Program-made: the position numbers and the translations under genes
Assembly: GCA_037969035.1 (NCBI GenBank)
Contig: JBBKWU010000013.1
Span: 62,001 to 126,000 of the forward strand
Length of the DNA: 64,000 nt
From: JBBKWU01 sp037969035
GTDB lineage: Bacteria > Pseudomonadota > Alphaproteobacteria > Micavibrionales > Micavibrionaceae
Reading direction: 5' to 3'
Notes under the pieces: generated by a model
Seen by the model: only the letters and a program-made list of their open reading frames with translations
What the model was told of the DNA's origin: nothing
Database searches by the model: none
Shown: positions 6,823 to 14,990 of the stretch, piece by piece
Layout of the letters: every line of letters starts with the position of its first letter
Numbering within the stretch: position 1 is the stretch's first letter

Positions 6823-7482
6823 ATGAGCCTTTTGAAAAAATTTGCAATCGCAGCAACCGCAGCTTTACCCTTATTGGGATTAGTCGGATGCGGACAACCA
6901 ACCATCGATTTATGCGCGCCGAATAAGGCGGGACAGACAATCGGTGATTCATCATACTCCCAAATTTTTAACGGTGCGGCAGAGCAAGGCAAGGTTTGCA
7001 TTGTGAACGGTAGTGATCTCTCCGAAGGCGGAAAATATGCGTTTGGCGACGGCTTGTTGGTTGTTGATGGTGATGTGCCCGCCAAAGCTCGCATTCATGT
7101 TGATGACGGAAAATTGTTTGTCACAGGCGATATTGGCGCGGATGCGCGGGTTGAAGCCTCTGTGCCCGAGGAGATTAGCTCTTACACGACATTGATCCCG
7201 ATGTTTACAGGTAAGACGACAATTATGATTCCGCAGACACATTACACGTTCGAAGGGTTTACTTATGAGAATGACACGGATGCCGCCGTGATGATTGGGG
7301 GCAATGTTATGGATAAAGCGGTGGTAACCAGCAACCACGATGTTTATCTGGGCGGTGATCAGAGCCTAAGTTCTAAATTCAAAAATAGCCGTTCGGAATA
7401 TAGCTCAGGAATTTACCATACAGGCATTCACGATTATCAAGTGGCGCCTGTGATAGCAGAGTTTTCCGCGGCGATGCGTTAG
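6823..7482 (+). CDS. Lipoprotein of unknown function with bactofilin-like strand pattern
   Basis: The N-terminus is a lipoprotein signal with lipobox LVGC, so Cys23 would be lipidated. From about residue 65 to 110 the sequence has short alternating Val/Gly/Asp strands (LLVVDGDVPAKARIHVDD, then LFVTGDIGADARVE) that resemble the beta-helix of bactofilins and polymer-forming proteins, though only a few turns are present. A strong AAGGAG ribosome binding site precedes the ATG. It converges on the FliK-like gene with a 10-bp gap. No known function; an envelope scaffold role would be a guess. Confidence 0.7.
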   Translation: MSLLKKFAIAATAALPLLGLVGCGQPTIDLCAPNKAGQTIGDSSYSQIFNGAAEQGKVCIVNGSDLSEGGKYAFGDGLLVVDGDVPAKARIHVDDGKLFVTGDIGADARVEASVPEEISSYTTLIPMFTGKTTIMIPQTHYTFEGFTYENDTDAAVMIGGNVMDKAVVTSNHDVYLGGDQSLSSKFKNSRSEYSSGIYHTGIHDYQVAPVIAEFSAAMR

Positions 7483-7492
7483 GGGCTTTATA

Positions 7493-9526
7493 TTAAATGC
7501 TGAAGCCTGATTGTTCGGTCACGGCTTCTAGCTTTACGAATTTATCTTGTGCGCCGTGGAAAGAAAGTTCGCCTTTGAAGCCTGTATATTCCATCGCGCC
7601 TGAATATTTGCGGCGCATAATTTGTTGCATGGTGGAGCTGAGCGGTTTTTGCGTCCGAACGATCAGATCAAGCCTGTCTTTTTGCGCAAAGCCATCGAGC
7701 TGCACATCGCCCATCCTGTTGAGATCAAGATCAATCAAAAAGCGCATAGATTTTTTACGTTCGCTTTTGTCATCACCTTGCGCTTCATCATCATATTTAT
7801 AGTGCAGCATAATTTTATGCGCTTCGTTATACGCAAACAGCGGAATAGGGGCGGAGCGCCATTCTGGTGTAACGGCCTGTGATCCTGCCTCGCGTGAGCT
7901 ATGGCTGAGGCCTGTGAAGTCCCGCAGCATTTTATTGAGCGCATCGCTTTTTCCTGATGTGCGCAGCATTTCTGTGGCCTTGTCACCGAGCCAACTGGCA
8001 ATATCGCCTGAGCGCGCAGCAATCAAAAAGAAAAGAATAGCAGGCTCCATCTTCATGGCGGGGTTATTGATGTTGGGAGATTGGAGCAACAAATTTTGTG
8101 CGGCTTGAGGCGATGTTTGTTGCAAGCTTTGCGTTATTTCATCCAATGCTGGCCATGTATCGCTTGCCCCTGTGAGCGGAAAGGCAAAGGGCGGAATGTT
8201 TGCTATGGCGGCTTGCGGCGGCAATGCAGCCGTTGTCGTGGCTGCTTGTGGTAATGCCTCTGTGGTGCTGGTCGTTATATTTTGCGGCGCTGCGGAAAAT
8301 GTAATTTTTGTTCCCTGCGTTAACCCTGTGGTTTGAACATCGGCGGTGAAGTATCTGGTAACGGGCGCTGTACTTGGCGGTGCAATTTCACCCTTTGGCG
8401 TGGTTTGCGATGTGGTCATGGACGGCGTTTCTTCGCGCACGGTTTGCTGGATGGCAAGAACAGGCTTTCCGTCCGTTGTCTGCCCGATGAATTCCGCAAC
8501 TTGCGGAGATTTTGGCGTTGTTGCGGGCGCATTTTGTGCGGAGGGGGGCGTTGTCGGCAGTGTCGTTCCTTGCGGCGCGATGGCTTCTACGATGATGGCG
8601 GTTGGTTGTGCGGCTCGCGTTGCATTGGCGAGGGGCGCATTGTTTTGAGGCAAGGGAGCGGTAGATAAATGCTGCGATGTTGCAGGTGTAGATGTTGCTG
8701 GCGTTTTTGGTGTTTCAGCCTGTAATCCTTGTAAATCAGGTGTTGTTAAGGGCGGTGTTGGCGCGCTGTTACCTGTGGTAGGCGCAACATTTTGCTGCGG
8801 TTGTTGCGGTGCTGTCGTCGGTTGCGTCAATGGTGCTGTTCCTTCCACAATTTGTGCGGTGGTGGATGGAACGGGTAGCGGAACGAGCTGGCTTAAAATT
8901 TGTGGTGGTAAAGGCGTGAGCGCAATAATCGCGCCTTGTTGTAAAACAGGTAAGGCAGGCAGCACGATATTTTGCGGCGGCGCAGGTTTCACGGCTTCAC
9001 TGTCAATCAAGGGTGGCGCAGGCTTTAATGGCGGAATGAACCCTTCATTTTGTGGTTGAACGGGTGTCGCTGTAGACGTGGGTGTTTGCCCAGAAGGCAT
9101 CACCCCTGTTTCTTGTGCTTTTTGGCTGGCGATTATTTGTTGCTGTATCACGTTTGGTTGTAAATCGCGGGATAAGGGGCGGAATGAAATTTGTTGTCCT
9201 TCACGCGCACGCGGCATGTCAATCTCGATCCGCAAACCTTCTGGCGGTAAAGGCACGCGCCCGATTTTTAGCGCCAACGTTCCTTTGTCGGTGAGAATCG
9301 AAAATGTTTTGTTTTTCTCATCGACATTGGTGATTTGTCCGTCAATTTTGATGCGCGGCGTGTTTTGTTGCGCATTTTGCGTTTGTTCACTGTTCTGTGG
9401 CGCGGACGCAGAAAGTGGCCCCGTAAAGCTGATAAGCTGTGCCTTATACCAGTCAAACCCCTGTAAATACGTGAAGTAATAGGGTTTTGCACTCGGTGGC
9501 AGATTGTTTGAAAACTCTGAGCTCAT
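7493..9526 (-). CDS. fliK: FliK-like hook-length control protein
   Basis: The 677-residue protein has a long middle (about residues 120-470) of Pro, Gln, Thr and Ala with almost no charge, typical of a flexible ruler. The conserved C-terminal part ends with FLIDLDLNRMGDVQLDGF and LIVRTQKPLSSTMQQIM, which resembles the substrate-switching domain of FliK, where a LxLxxLGxVxV-type strand is found. FliK sets the hook length and switches export specificity. The N-terminal 110 residues look like a small folded beta domain. It lies close to the fliI cluster but on the other strand. The call is an inference from architecture, since FliK sequences diverge strongly; a general flagellar or secretion protein is the alternative. 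Confidence 0.6.
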   Translation of the reverse strand: MSSEFSNNLPPSAKPYYFTYLQGFDWYKAQLISFTGPLSASAPQNSEQTQNAQQNTPRIKIDGQITNVDEKNKTFSILTDKGTLALKIGRVPLPPEGLRIEIDMPRAREGQQISFRPLSRDLQPNVIQQQIIASQKAQETGVMPSGQTPTSTATPVQPQNEGFIPPLKPAPPLIDSEAVKPAPPQNIVLPALPVLQQGAIIALTPLPPQILSQLVPLPVPSTTAQIVEGTAPLTQPTTAPQQPQQNVAPTTGNSAPTPPLTTPDLQGLQAETPKTPATSTPATSQHLSTAPLPQNNAPLANATRAAQPTAIIVEAIAPQGTTLPTTPPSAQNAPATTPKSPQVAEFIGQTTDGKPVLAIQQTVREETPSMTTSQTTPKGEIAPPSTAPVTRYFTADVQTTGLTQGTKITFSAAPQNITTSTTEALPQAATTTAALPPQAAIANIPPFAFPLTGASDTWPALDEITQSLQQTSPQAAQNLLLQSPNINNPAMKMEPAILFFLIAARSGDIASWLGDKATEMLRTSGKSDALNKMLRDFTGLSHSSREAGSQAVTPEWRSAPIPLFAYNEAHKIMLHYKYDDEAQGDDKSERKKSMRFLIDLDLNRMGDVQLDGFAQKDRLDLIVRTQKPLSSTMQQIMRRKYSGAMEYTGFKGELSFHGAQDKFVKLEAVTEQSGFSI

Positions 9527-9595
9527 AGCTTCATTTTATCACAGAGTTGCTACCCAATCATGAAAAAAGCCGTTAGTTTAATTGCAAGTGCTTAC

Positions 9596-9624
9596 TTGAC
9601 GTATGGTTATTACATAACTATAAA
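9596..9624 (+). promoter_or_regulatory. Sigma70-type promoter of the gene at 9655
   Basis: TTGACG and TATAAA are separated by exactly 17 nt. The start codon lies 31 bp further, with CAGGGA ahead of it. Confidence 0.65.
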
Positions 9625-9654
9625 AGGGAAAATCATTTAACAGGGAATAAAGCC

Positions 9655-10317
9655 ATGAACTTAAGAAGTATTTTTTCAAAGAAAGCTATCGCCCCTCTGG
9701 CGCTTGTTGCTGCTGGTACAACTGCGGTGATGGCAATGACGTCGTTTGGCCCTGATTTCACGCCAATTGCCAAAGATGCCCAGAAATATAGCGATAATGT
9801 CGATTTATACGAACGCTCTTATCTCGATGGTGATTTTATTTCGAGTTTATTGCCTTTACCCGAAGTTTCATGCCCAGATGGTTATGTGATTAACGAAGAA
9901 AGTTGGGATAGTAGATTTCATCTGGCAAGTTGGGGCACGGCATACTCACAGGATGCTAATAAATCACCTTTAACTCTCAGATTTTATAGCGTTGGCCGTT
10001 GTGAAAAACAGAATGGTGATGCTCTTCATGTTGTTGGGTTTAATATGCATCATACAGCCGAATATAACGCTTATACTACAGATCAAGTTTTAGAGGCCAA
10101 CTTCGAAGAAAACTCCAGAATAGGTGAGATTATTGTACAGAAAGAAGAGGGCGGCATACGTTTTATTCTTCCAGCAGCTAGATCACATGTGTTGGGGACG
10201 GATGAAAAAACATTCAATGGTGAAATGATTTATCTGACGCTGGAGAATTTTCGTGTAAAAGATCATCTTGAATATGAAACGCCGTGTACGAGAACCCCAG
10301 ATAGTCCTTGTTATTAA
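9655..10317 (+). CDS. Exported protein of unknown function
   Basis: I do not recognise this 220-residue protein. It has an N-terminal hydrophobic signal segment (about residues 11-28, ending AVMAMTS), so it is exported or tethered to the inner membrane. The mature part carries four cysteines, in SCPDG, RCEKQ, PCTRT and the penultimate C-Y, and could form disulfides. It is a single-gene unit with a good promoter and a bidirectional terminator. The gene is AT-rich compared with the neighbouring nrdB. No functional context. Confidence 0.7.
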   Translation: MNLRSIFSKKAIAPLALVAAGTTAVMAMTSFGPDFTPIAKDAQKYSDNVDLYERSYLDGDFISSLLPLPEVSCPDGYVINEESWDSRFHLASWGTAYSQDANKSPLTLRFYSVGRCEKQNGDALHVVGFNMHHTAEYNAYTTDQVLEANFEENSRIGEIIVQKEEGGIRFILPAARSHVLGTDEKTFNGEMIYLTLENFRVKDHLEYETPCTRTPDSPCY

Positions 10318-10327
10318 AAATAATTAA

Positions 10328-10357
10328 AAAAGCCGCCTTTTGAAGAAAGCGGCTTTT
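10328..10357. terminator. Bidirectional intrinsic terminator
   Basis: AAAAGCCGC and GCGGCTTTT pair perfectly around a 12-nt loop. With A-rich and T-rich flanks it can end both the gene at 9655-10317 and the convergent nrdB. Confidence 0.85.
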
Positions 10358-10387
10358 ACGTGTGTATAATAATTTGTTTATTCAGTC

Positions 10388-11488
10388 CTATTCCGCAGCG
10401 ATGATATCTTTATCATCTTCTTCGTCGTCAGCATCGCTAACGATATCCATCGCACCAATTTTCTTGCCGTAATTACCGGAGAAAATATCTTGGCTGAATA
10501 CTTCTTCCCATGCGCCTTCTGTAGAAGCACGTGAATATTCAGTCGAGCGGTTTTCGAAGAAGTTAGTGTGCTCGGCACCGTTCAACATTTCGTCCATCCA
10601 CGGTAGTGGGTTTTTGGCTGTGCCGAATACAGGCTCAAGGTTGAGCTGTGTCAGGCGACGATCGCCGATGTAACGGATGTAATCTTTAACTTCTTGTGGT
10701 GTTAGACCTTCGATAGGTCCCATTTCAAAGCAAAGATCGATGAAGTTGTCTTCAAAACCGATGATTGTTTTGCAGCTTTCTGTGATTTCAGCTTTCAGCT
10801 CATCATCCCAAATGTCTTGGTTTTCATTAATGAACGCGTTGAACAATTTGATCATGGACAGGCAGTGCAATGTTTCATCACGCACAGACCATGTTACGAT
10901 TTGTCCCATGCCCTTCATTTTATTAAAGCGCGGGAAGTTCATCAAAATCGCGAAAGACGCAAACAGTTGCAGACCTTCTGTGAATGCACCGAAGATCGCC
11001 ATTGTTTTGGCGATATCGCGGCGTGATTCCATCGATACGTCTTGCATGTAATCAAATTTGTCTTTCATTTCGACATATTTCAAGAACGCTTCGTATTCGA
11101 TTTCAGGCATGCCGATGGTATCAAGCAAGTGCGAGTATGCCGCAATGTGAACGGTTTCGATGTTTGAGAATGCTGAAAGCATCATTTGTACTTCTACAGG
11201 ACCAAAGACTTGGCTGTAATGCTTCATGTAGCAATTGTTCACTTCCACGTCTGATTGTGTGAAGAAGCGGAAAATCTGTGTCACGAGGTTTTTTTCGGAC
11301 GGCGTTAGGTTTTTGCGCCAGTCACGAACGTCTTCGGCCAATGGCACTTCTTCTGGCAACCAGTGGATGCGCTGCTGTGTGAGCCATGCTTCATAGCACC
11401 ATGGGTACAAGAACGGCTTATAAACGTGGCGTTCTTTTAGTAGAGGCGAGTTTGCTTTTTCAATATCGCTAATTTTTTTCTGGCTCAT
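10388..11488 (-). CDS. nrdB: Ribonucleotide reductase class I, beta subunit NrdB
   Basis: NrdB houses the metal cofactor and radical used by NrdA to make deoxyribonucleotides. The 366-residue protein has the ferritin-like helices with metal ligands in SAFSNIETVHIAAYSH and WSVRDETLHC, and the conserved KNPLPWMDEML near the C-terminus. An acidic tail rich in Asp and Glu ends the protein; it would dock to NrdA. The ATG is preceded by AAGGAG. It is separated from nrdA by an opposite-strand gene, and two NrdR-box-like palindromes lie upstream. The assignment is safe. Confidence 0.95.
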   Translation of the reverse strand: MSQKKISDIEKANSPLLKERHVYKPFLYPWCYEAWLTQQRIHWLPEEVPLAEDVRDWRKNLTPSEKNLVTQIFRFFTQSDVEVNNCYMKHYSQVFGPVEVQMMLSAFSNIETVHIAAYSHLLDTIGMPEIEYEAFLKYVEMKDKFDYMQDVSMESRRDIAKTMAIFGAFTEGLQLFASFAILMNFPRFNKMKGMGQIVTWSVRDETLHCLSMIKLFNAFINENQDIWDDELKAEITESCKTIIGFEDNFIDLCFEMGPIEGLTPQEVKDYIRYIGDRRLTQLNLEPVFGTAKNPLPWMDEMLNGAEHTNFFENRSTEYSRASTEGAWEEVFSQDIFSGNYGKKIGAMDIVSDADDEEDDKDIIAAE

Positions 11489-11622
11489 AGGTCTTACTCC
11501 TTCTGGTTTTTAGAATCTTATAATTATGAATTAAGGTTAGTGTAGGGTTCCCAGCCAAGAATCCGAGTCTTTTGTGAATCAATGCTGGGGATAACGGGGA
11601 TAAATCCGAAAATTAGAAATAA

Positions 11623-11669
11623 TCACTATATTTCGTGATTATTTTTCAATTCTACACCACATATTGTGT
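11623..11669 (-). promoter_or_regulatory. Pair of NrdR-box-like palindromes upstream of nrdB
   Basis: The 16-mer ACACCACATATTGTGT at 11654-11669 matches 14 of 16 positions of the NrdR consensus (ACACWATATATWGTGT), and TCACTATATTTCGTGA at 11623-11638 matches 12. Their starts are 31 bp apart, about three helical turns, as is usual for paired NrdR boxes. NrdR represses ribonucleotide reductase genes. They lie between nrdB and the divergent aldo/keto reductase; nrdB is the likely target. Confidence 0.6.
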
Positions 11670-11782
11670 TTTTCAAGGATTGTTTGCGAATTATTCTCAA
11701 ATAACGCAATTATTTTTTAAATGGTTGATTTCCATGGTAAAAAATTTAGCTTGTTGGTGAAATCAAAGGAGAAAAAATCATT

Positions 11783-12619
11783 ATGAAATTTATTGAAGTG
11801 AATAATATTAAAGTCCCCGCATTGGGATTTGGAACATGGCAGGCCACAGATGAGGAATGCGTCAAGGCCGTTGAAATGGCGCTTGAGCACGGGTATCGCC
11901 ATATTGATACGGCACAGATCTATAAAAATGAAGAGGCTGTCGGACAGGGAATCAAAAACTCACCTGTTGATCGTAAAGATATGTTTCTGACGACCAAAAT
12001 CTGGATGGATCAGGTTGGTGACGGTGATTTACAGGCATCTGTCGAAGAAAGCTTGAAGAAGCTCGGCACAGACTATGTGGATATGCTCCTTATTCACTGG
12101 CCTGTTGAAGATGTGGATTTCTCCGAAACCATGAAAGCGCTATCGCAAGTGCAGGAGCAAGGTAAAACTCGTTTGATCGGCGTCAGTAACTTTACCGTGG
12201 CACAGATGAAAACGGTAAAAGAAGAAATCGGCGCAAATATTGTGAACAACCAAGTCGAATATCATCCGTATTTGGATCAAACGCCTGTGCTGGATTACAT
12301 CCGTGCGCACGAGATGTTCATGACGGCCTACAGCCCGATTGCGCGTGGTAAGGTTCTGGATGATAAGGTTTTGCAAGAAATCGCCGAAACGCATAGCAAA
12401 GATGTGACGCAAATAGTTCTGCATTGGCTTGTTATGCAAGACCGCGTCTGTGCAATCCCGAAATCGGCGACTGAAAAGCATATTAAAAGTAATTTTGATA
12501 TTTTCGATTTTGAATTGAGCGCGGATGAAACAGCCCGCATCAATGCGTTGCAAAGCGATAACGGTCGCTTGATTAACCCTGAATGGGCACCAAACTGGGA
12601 TTTGGCTAAAGCGGCGTAA
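11783..12619 (+). CDS. Aldo/keto reductase
   Basis: This NAD(P)H-dependent cytosolic oxidoreductase of the AKR superfamily reduces aldehydes and ketones. The catalytic tetrad is visible: D42 and Y47 in HIDTAQIYKNE, K72 in LTTKIW and H105 in LLIHWPVE. The cofactor motif IPKSATEKHI near residue 225 is present, as in 2,5-diketogluconate reductase-like members. The 278 residues fit the family. AAAGGAG precedes the ATG. It is inserted on the opposite strand between nrdA and nrdB, and its transcript meets nrdA at a shared terminator. The substrate cannot be told from sequence. Confidence 0.92.
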   Translation: MKFIEVNNIKVPALGFGTWQATDEECVKAVEMALEHGYRHIDTAQIYKNEEAVGQGIKNSPVDRKDMFLTTKIWMDQVGDGDLQASVEESLKKLGTDYVDMLLIHWPVEDVDFSETMKALSQVQEQGKTRLIGVSNFTVAQMKTVKEEIGANIVNNQVEYHPYLDQTPVLDYIRAHEMFMTAYSPIARGKVLDDKVLQEIAETHSKDVTQIVLHWLVMQDRVCAIPKSATEKHIKSNFDIFDFELSADETARINALQSDNGRLINPEWAPNWDLAKAA

Positions 12620-12641
12620 ATTAAGGTCATTAAAGTCATTA

Positions 12642-12669
12642 AAAAAGGAGCCGATTTTGGCTCCTTTTT
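12642..12669. terminator. Bidirectional intrinsic terminator
   Basis: AAAAAGGAGCC and GGCTCCTTTTT pair perfectly around a 6-nt loop between the convergent aldo/keto reductase and nrdA genes. Confidence 0.9.
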
Positions 12670-12703
12670 CGTATGGTACTTTTCGAGAAATTCTGTTGTT
12701 GCC

Positions 12704-14536
12704 TTATTGGCAGGAGAGGCATTCTTCGTATTGGTTTTCCTCGGCTGCTGCTGCGGCTGTGGCGGCTTCTGCGTCTTCCACACCTTTGGCACGTTGCCAG
12801 CTTGCGTGGCTTTCTGCACGTTGGATGGATTTGGAACGGCAGTAATACAATGATTTAACGCCTTTTTTCCATGCTTCCCAGTGAATGCGGTGCAGATCAG
12901 CCTTATGAACGCTTGCAGGTAAGAAGATGTTCAAGCTCTGTGCTTGGCAAATAAATGGTGCGCGATCACCAGCATGGTCAATCAACCAACGCTGATCAAT
13001 TTCAAACGCTGTTTTAAAGACATCTTTTTCATCATCGGATAAGAAATCCAAGTGCTGGACAGAGCCTTCGTTTGTTGTGATGGATGACCAGATATCTTCG
13101 TTGTTATGGCCTTTTTCTTCCAAGAGCATTTCGAGGTGCTTGTTCCGCACAGGGAATGAACCTGACAATGTTTTATGCGTATAAGCGTTCGCTGCAATCG
13201 GCTCAATGCCTGGGGATGAACCACCACAGATAATCGAGATCGACGCTGTCGGTGCAATCGCCATTTTGTTAGAGAAACGCTCCATAATGCCGTAATCCGC
13301 AGCATCAGGGCACGGTCCGCGCTCTTCTGCGAGTTTCACAGACGCGTCATCGGCTTGACGTTTGATATGTTGGAAGATACGACGGTTCCAGACTTTTGCC
13401 ATCACTGATTCCATCGGAATCATTTTTGATTGCAGGAAGCTGTGCCAACCCATCACGCCCAAACCAACCGAGCGTTCACGCATGGCGGCGTATTTAGCAC
13501 GTTTCATGGCATCAGGTGCTTTGGCGATAAAGTCAGAGAGGACGTTATCCAAAAAGCGCATGATGTCTTCGATAAAGGTTGGGTGATCTTGCCATTCATC
13601 AAATTTCTCCAAATTGACAGACGATAGACAGCACACAGCTGTTCTCTCGTTCCCCAAATGATCCATCCCAGTCGGTAATGTGATCTCGGAGCATAGGTTT
13701 GACATTTTTACGTTCAGACCAGCCATTTTATGGTGATCTGGAATTTGATCGTTTACGTGGTCGATGTAAACAATGTATGGCTCGCCCGTTTCGATGCGCG
13801 CTGTTAGAAGGCGTATCCAGAGATCTCTGGCTTTTACGCGGTCAACAACATGGCCATCTTTCGGTGATTTTAGAGCCCAGTCTTCGTCCTGTTCAACTGC
13901 CTGCATAAATTTGTTTGTGACCAGAACGCCGTGGTGCAGATTCATGGCTTTTCTGTTTGGATCACCACCTGTTGGGCGGCGAAGTTCGATAAATTCTTCA
14001 ATTTCAGGGTGCCAGATCGGTAGGTAAATCGCAGCAGAACCGCGACGGAGCGAACCTTGAGAGATCGCCAGTGTCAAGCTGTCCATCACGCGGATGAACG
14101 GTACAATACCTGATGTCTTGCCGTTACGACCGACTTTTTCACCAATCGAGCGTACGTTGCCCCAGTAAGAGCCAATGCCGCCACCAAGTGAAGCAAGCCA
14201 TACGTTTTCGTTCCAAAGTGAGACGATATCTTCGAGCGCGTCGCCTGTTTCGTTCAAAAAGCATGAGATTGGCAAGCCGCGGTTTGTGCCACCGTTCGAA
14301 AGCACTGGTGTTGCAGGCATGAACCATAATTTAGAGATGTAGTCGTAAAGACGCTGTGCATGCTGGCTGTCATCGGCGTAATACATTGCCGGACGCGCGA
14401 ACAGGTCTTGGTATGATTCTTCAGGTAACAGGTAACGGTCATCCATTGTGGCCTTACCGAATTTTGTTAGGTATTCATCGCGGGACCTATCAATTTGTAC
14501 GCGGTTTCCTCTTTCCATTTGTGCAACATCAAACAT
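12704..14536 (-). CDS. nrdA: Ribonucleotide reductase class I, alpha subunit NrdA without ATP cone
   Basis: NrdA is the catalytic subunit that reduces ribonucleotides. The 610 residues include the substrate-site cysteine in GLPISCFLNE, the conserved GGGIGSYWGNVRS loop, the NLCSEI active-site cysteine, and the C-terminal redox pair in EECLSCQ. It is shorter than E. coli NrdA (about 760): it opens directly with the core and lacks the N-terminal ATP-cone that gives overall allosteric control. An alanine-rich linker precedes the C-terminal cysteines. It is transcribed alone, away from nrdB. A DnaA-box-like site and an inverted repeat lie upstream. Confidence 0.95.
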   Translation of the reverse strand: MFDVAQMERGNRVQIDRSRDEYLTKFGKATMDDRYLLPEESYQDLFARPAMYYADDSQHAQRLYDYISKLWFMPATPVLSNGGTNRGLPISCFLNETGDALEDIVSLWNENVWLASLGGGIGSYWGNVRSIGEKVGRNGKTSGIVPFIRVMDSLTLAISQGSLRRGSAAIYLPIWHPEIEEFIELRRPTGGDPNRKAMNLHHGVLVTNKFMQAVEQDEDWALKSPKDGHVVDRVKARDLWIRLLTARIETGEPYIVYIDHVNDQIPDHHKMAGLNVKMSNLCSEITLPTGMDHLGNERTAVCCLSSVNLEKFDEWQDHPTFIEDIMRFLDNVLSDFIAKAPDAMKRAKYAAMRERSVGLGVMGWHSFLQSKMIPMESVMAKVWNRRIFQHIKRQADDASVKLAEERGPCPDAADYGIMERFSNKMAIAPTASISIICGGSSPGIEPIAANAYTHKTLSGSFPVRNKHLEMLLEEKGHNNEDIWSSITTNEGSVQHLDFLSDDEKDVFKTAFEIDQRWLIDHAGDRAPFICQAQSLNIFLPASVHKADLHRIHWEAWKKGVKSLYYCRSKSIQRAESHASWQRAKGVEDAEAATAAAAAEENQYEECLSCQ

Positions 14537-14591
14537 TTGCCGATCCCTTCTCGTGAACTCGTTAACTTGTGTAAAAAACTGTGATTTAATC

Positions 14592-14618
14592 TGTGGACAA
14601 TTGTGGTAGTAACCACAA
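14592..14618 (-). promoter_or_regulatory. DnaA-box-like site and inverted repeat upstream of nrdA
   Basis: TGTGGACAA at 14592-14600 is the complement of TTGTCCACA, one base from the DnaA box TTATCCACA. It is followed by TTGTGGT (14601-14607) and ACCACAA (14612-14618), a perfect 7-bp inverted repeat with a 4-nt spacer. Both lie 56-82 bp upstream of the nrdA start. DnaA controls nrd genes in E. coli; extension to this organism is inference. Confidence 0.4.
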
Positions 14619-14990
14619 CCATTTGCGGTATGTCACTTACTAAGATACTAGATATCGTATGTAGTGTCGATATGACCATATTCCTATTGGCCCTAAATCA
14701 CGGATGGAAATGCCCTCCAAACTACTGAAAAAACATCGAAAAAAAATGATATTCACGGGGCTTTCCCCATTGTGCAAAAGGTGAAAATAACATTTTGTTT
14801 CAGAGTTACGGTAAAAATTTGGTCGTAAAAACGACTTAATTATAGATATAGAATGGATTTTTATGCGTGCAAGATAGGCAGAAATCCGCGGGCTAGAGAT
14901 TAAAAAGAATCGATTCTCTAAATTCAAATACAATATGTTGATTTTGCGGCGTACATACCTCTTAATAAGAACAAGTGAATTAACAAGAAA
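14619..14990. other. Intergenic region between nrdA and pyk
   Basis: No coding frame with a ribosome binding site is seen in this stretch between divergent genes. It holds a GGGG-CTTT-CCCC mini-hairpin at 14757-14768 and a perfect 12-bp palindrome AGAATCGATTCT at 14906-14917, which contains two adjacent GANTC sites, the target of the CcrM methyltransferase found in most alphaproteobacteria. Promoters for both genes must lie here but no clear -35/-10 pair was identified. Confidence 0.5.

Noticed and set aside
8333..9479. Long plus-strand frames opposite the FliK-like gene
   Set aside because: They are Gly/Cys/Val-rich shadows of the Pro/Gln/Thr-rich low-complexity sequence and have no ribosome binding sites.
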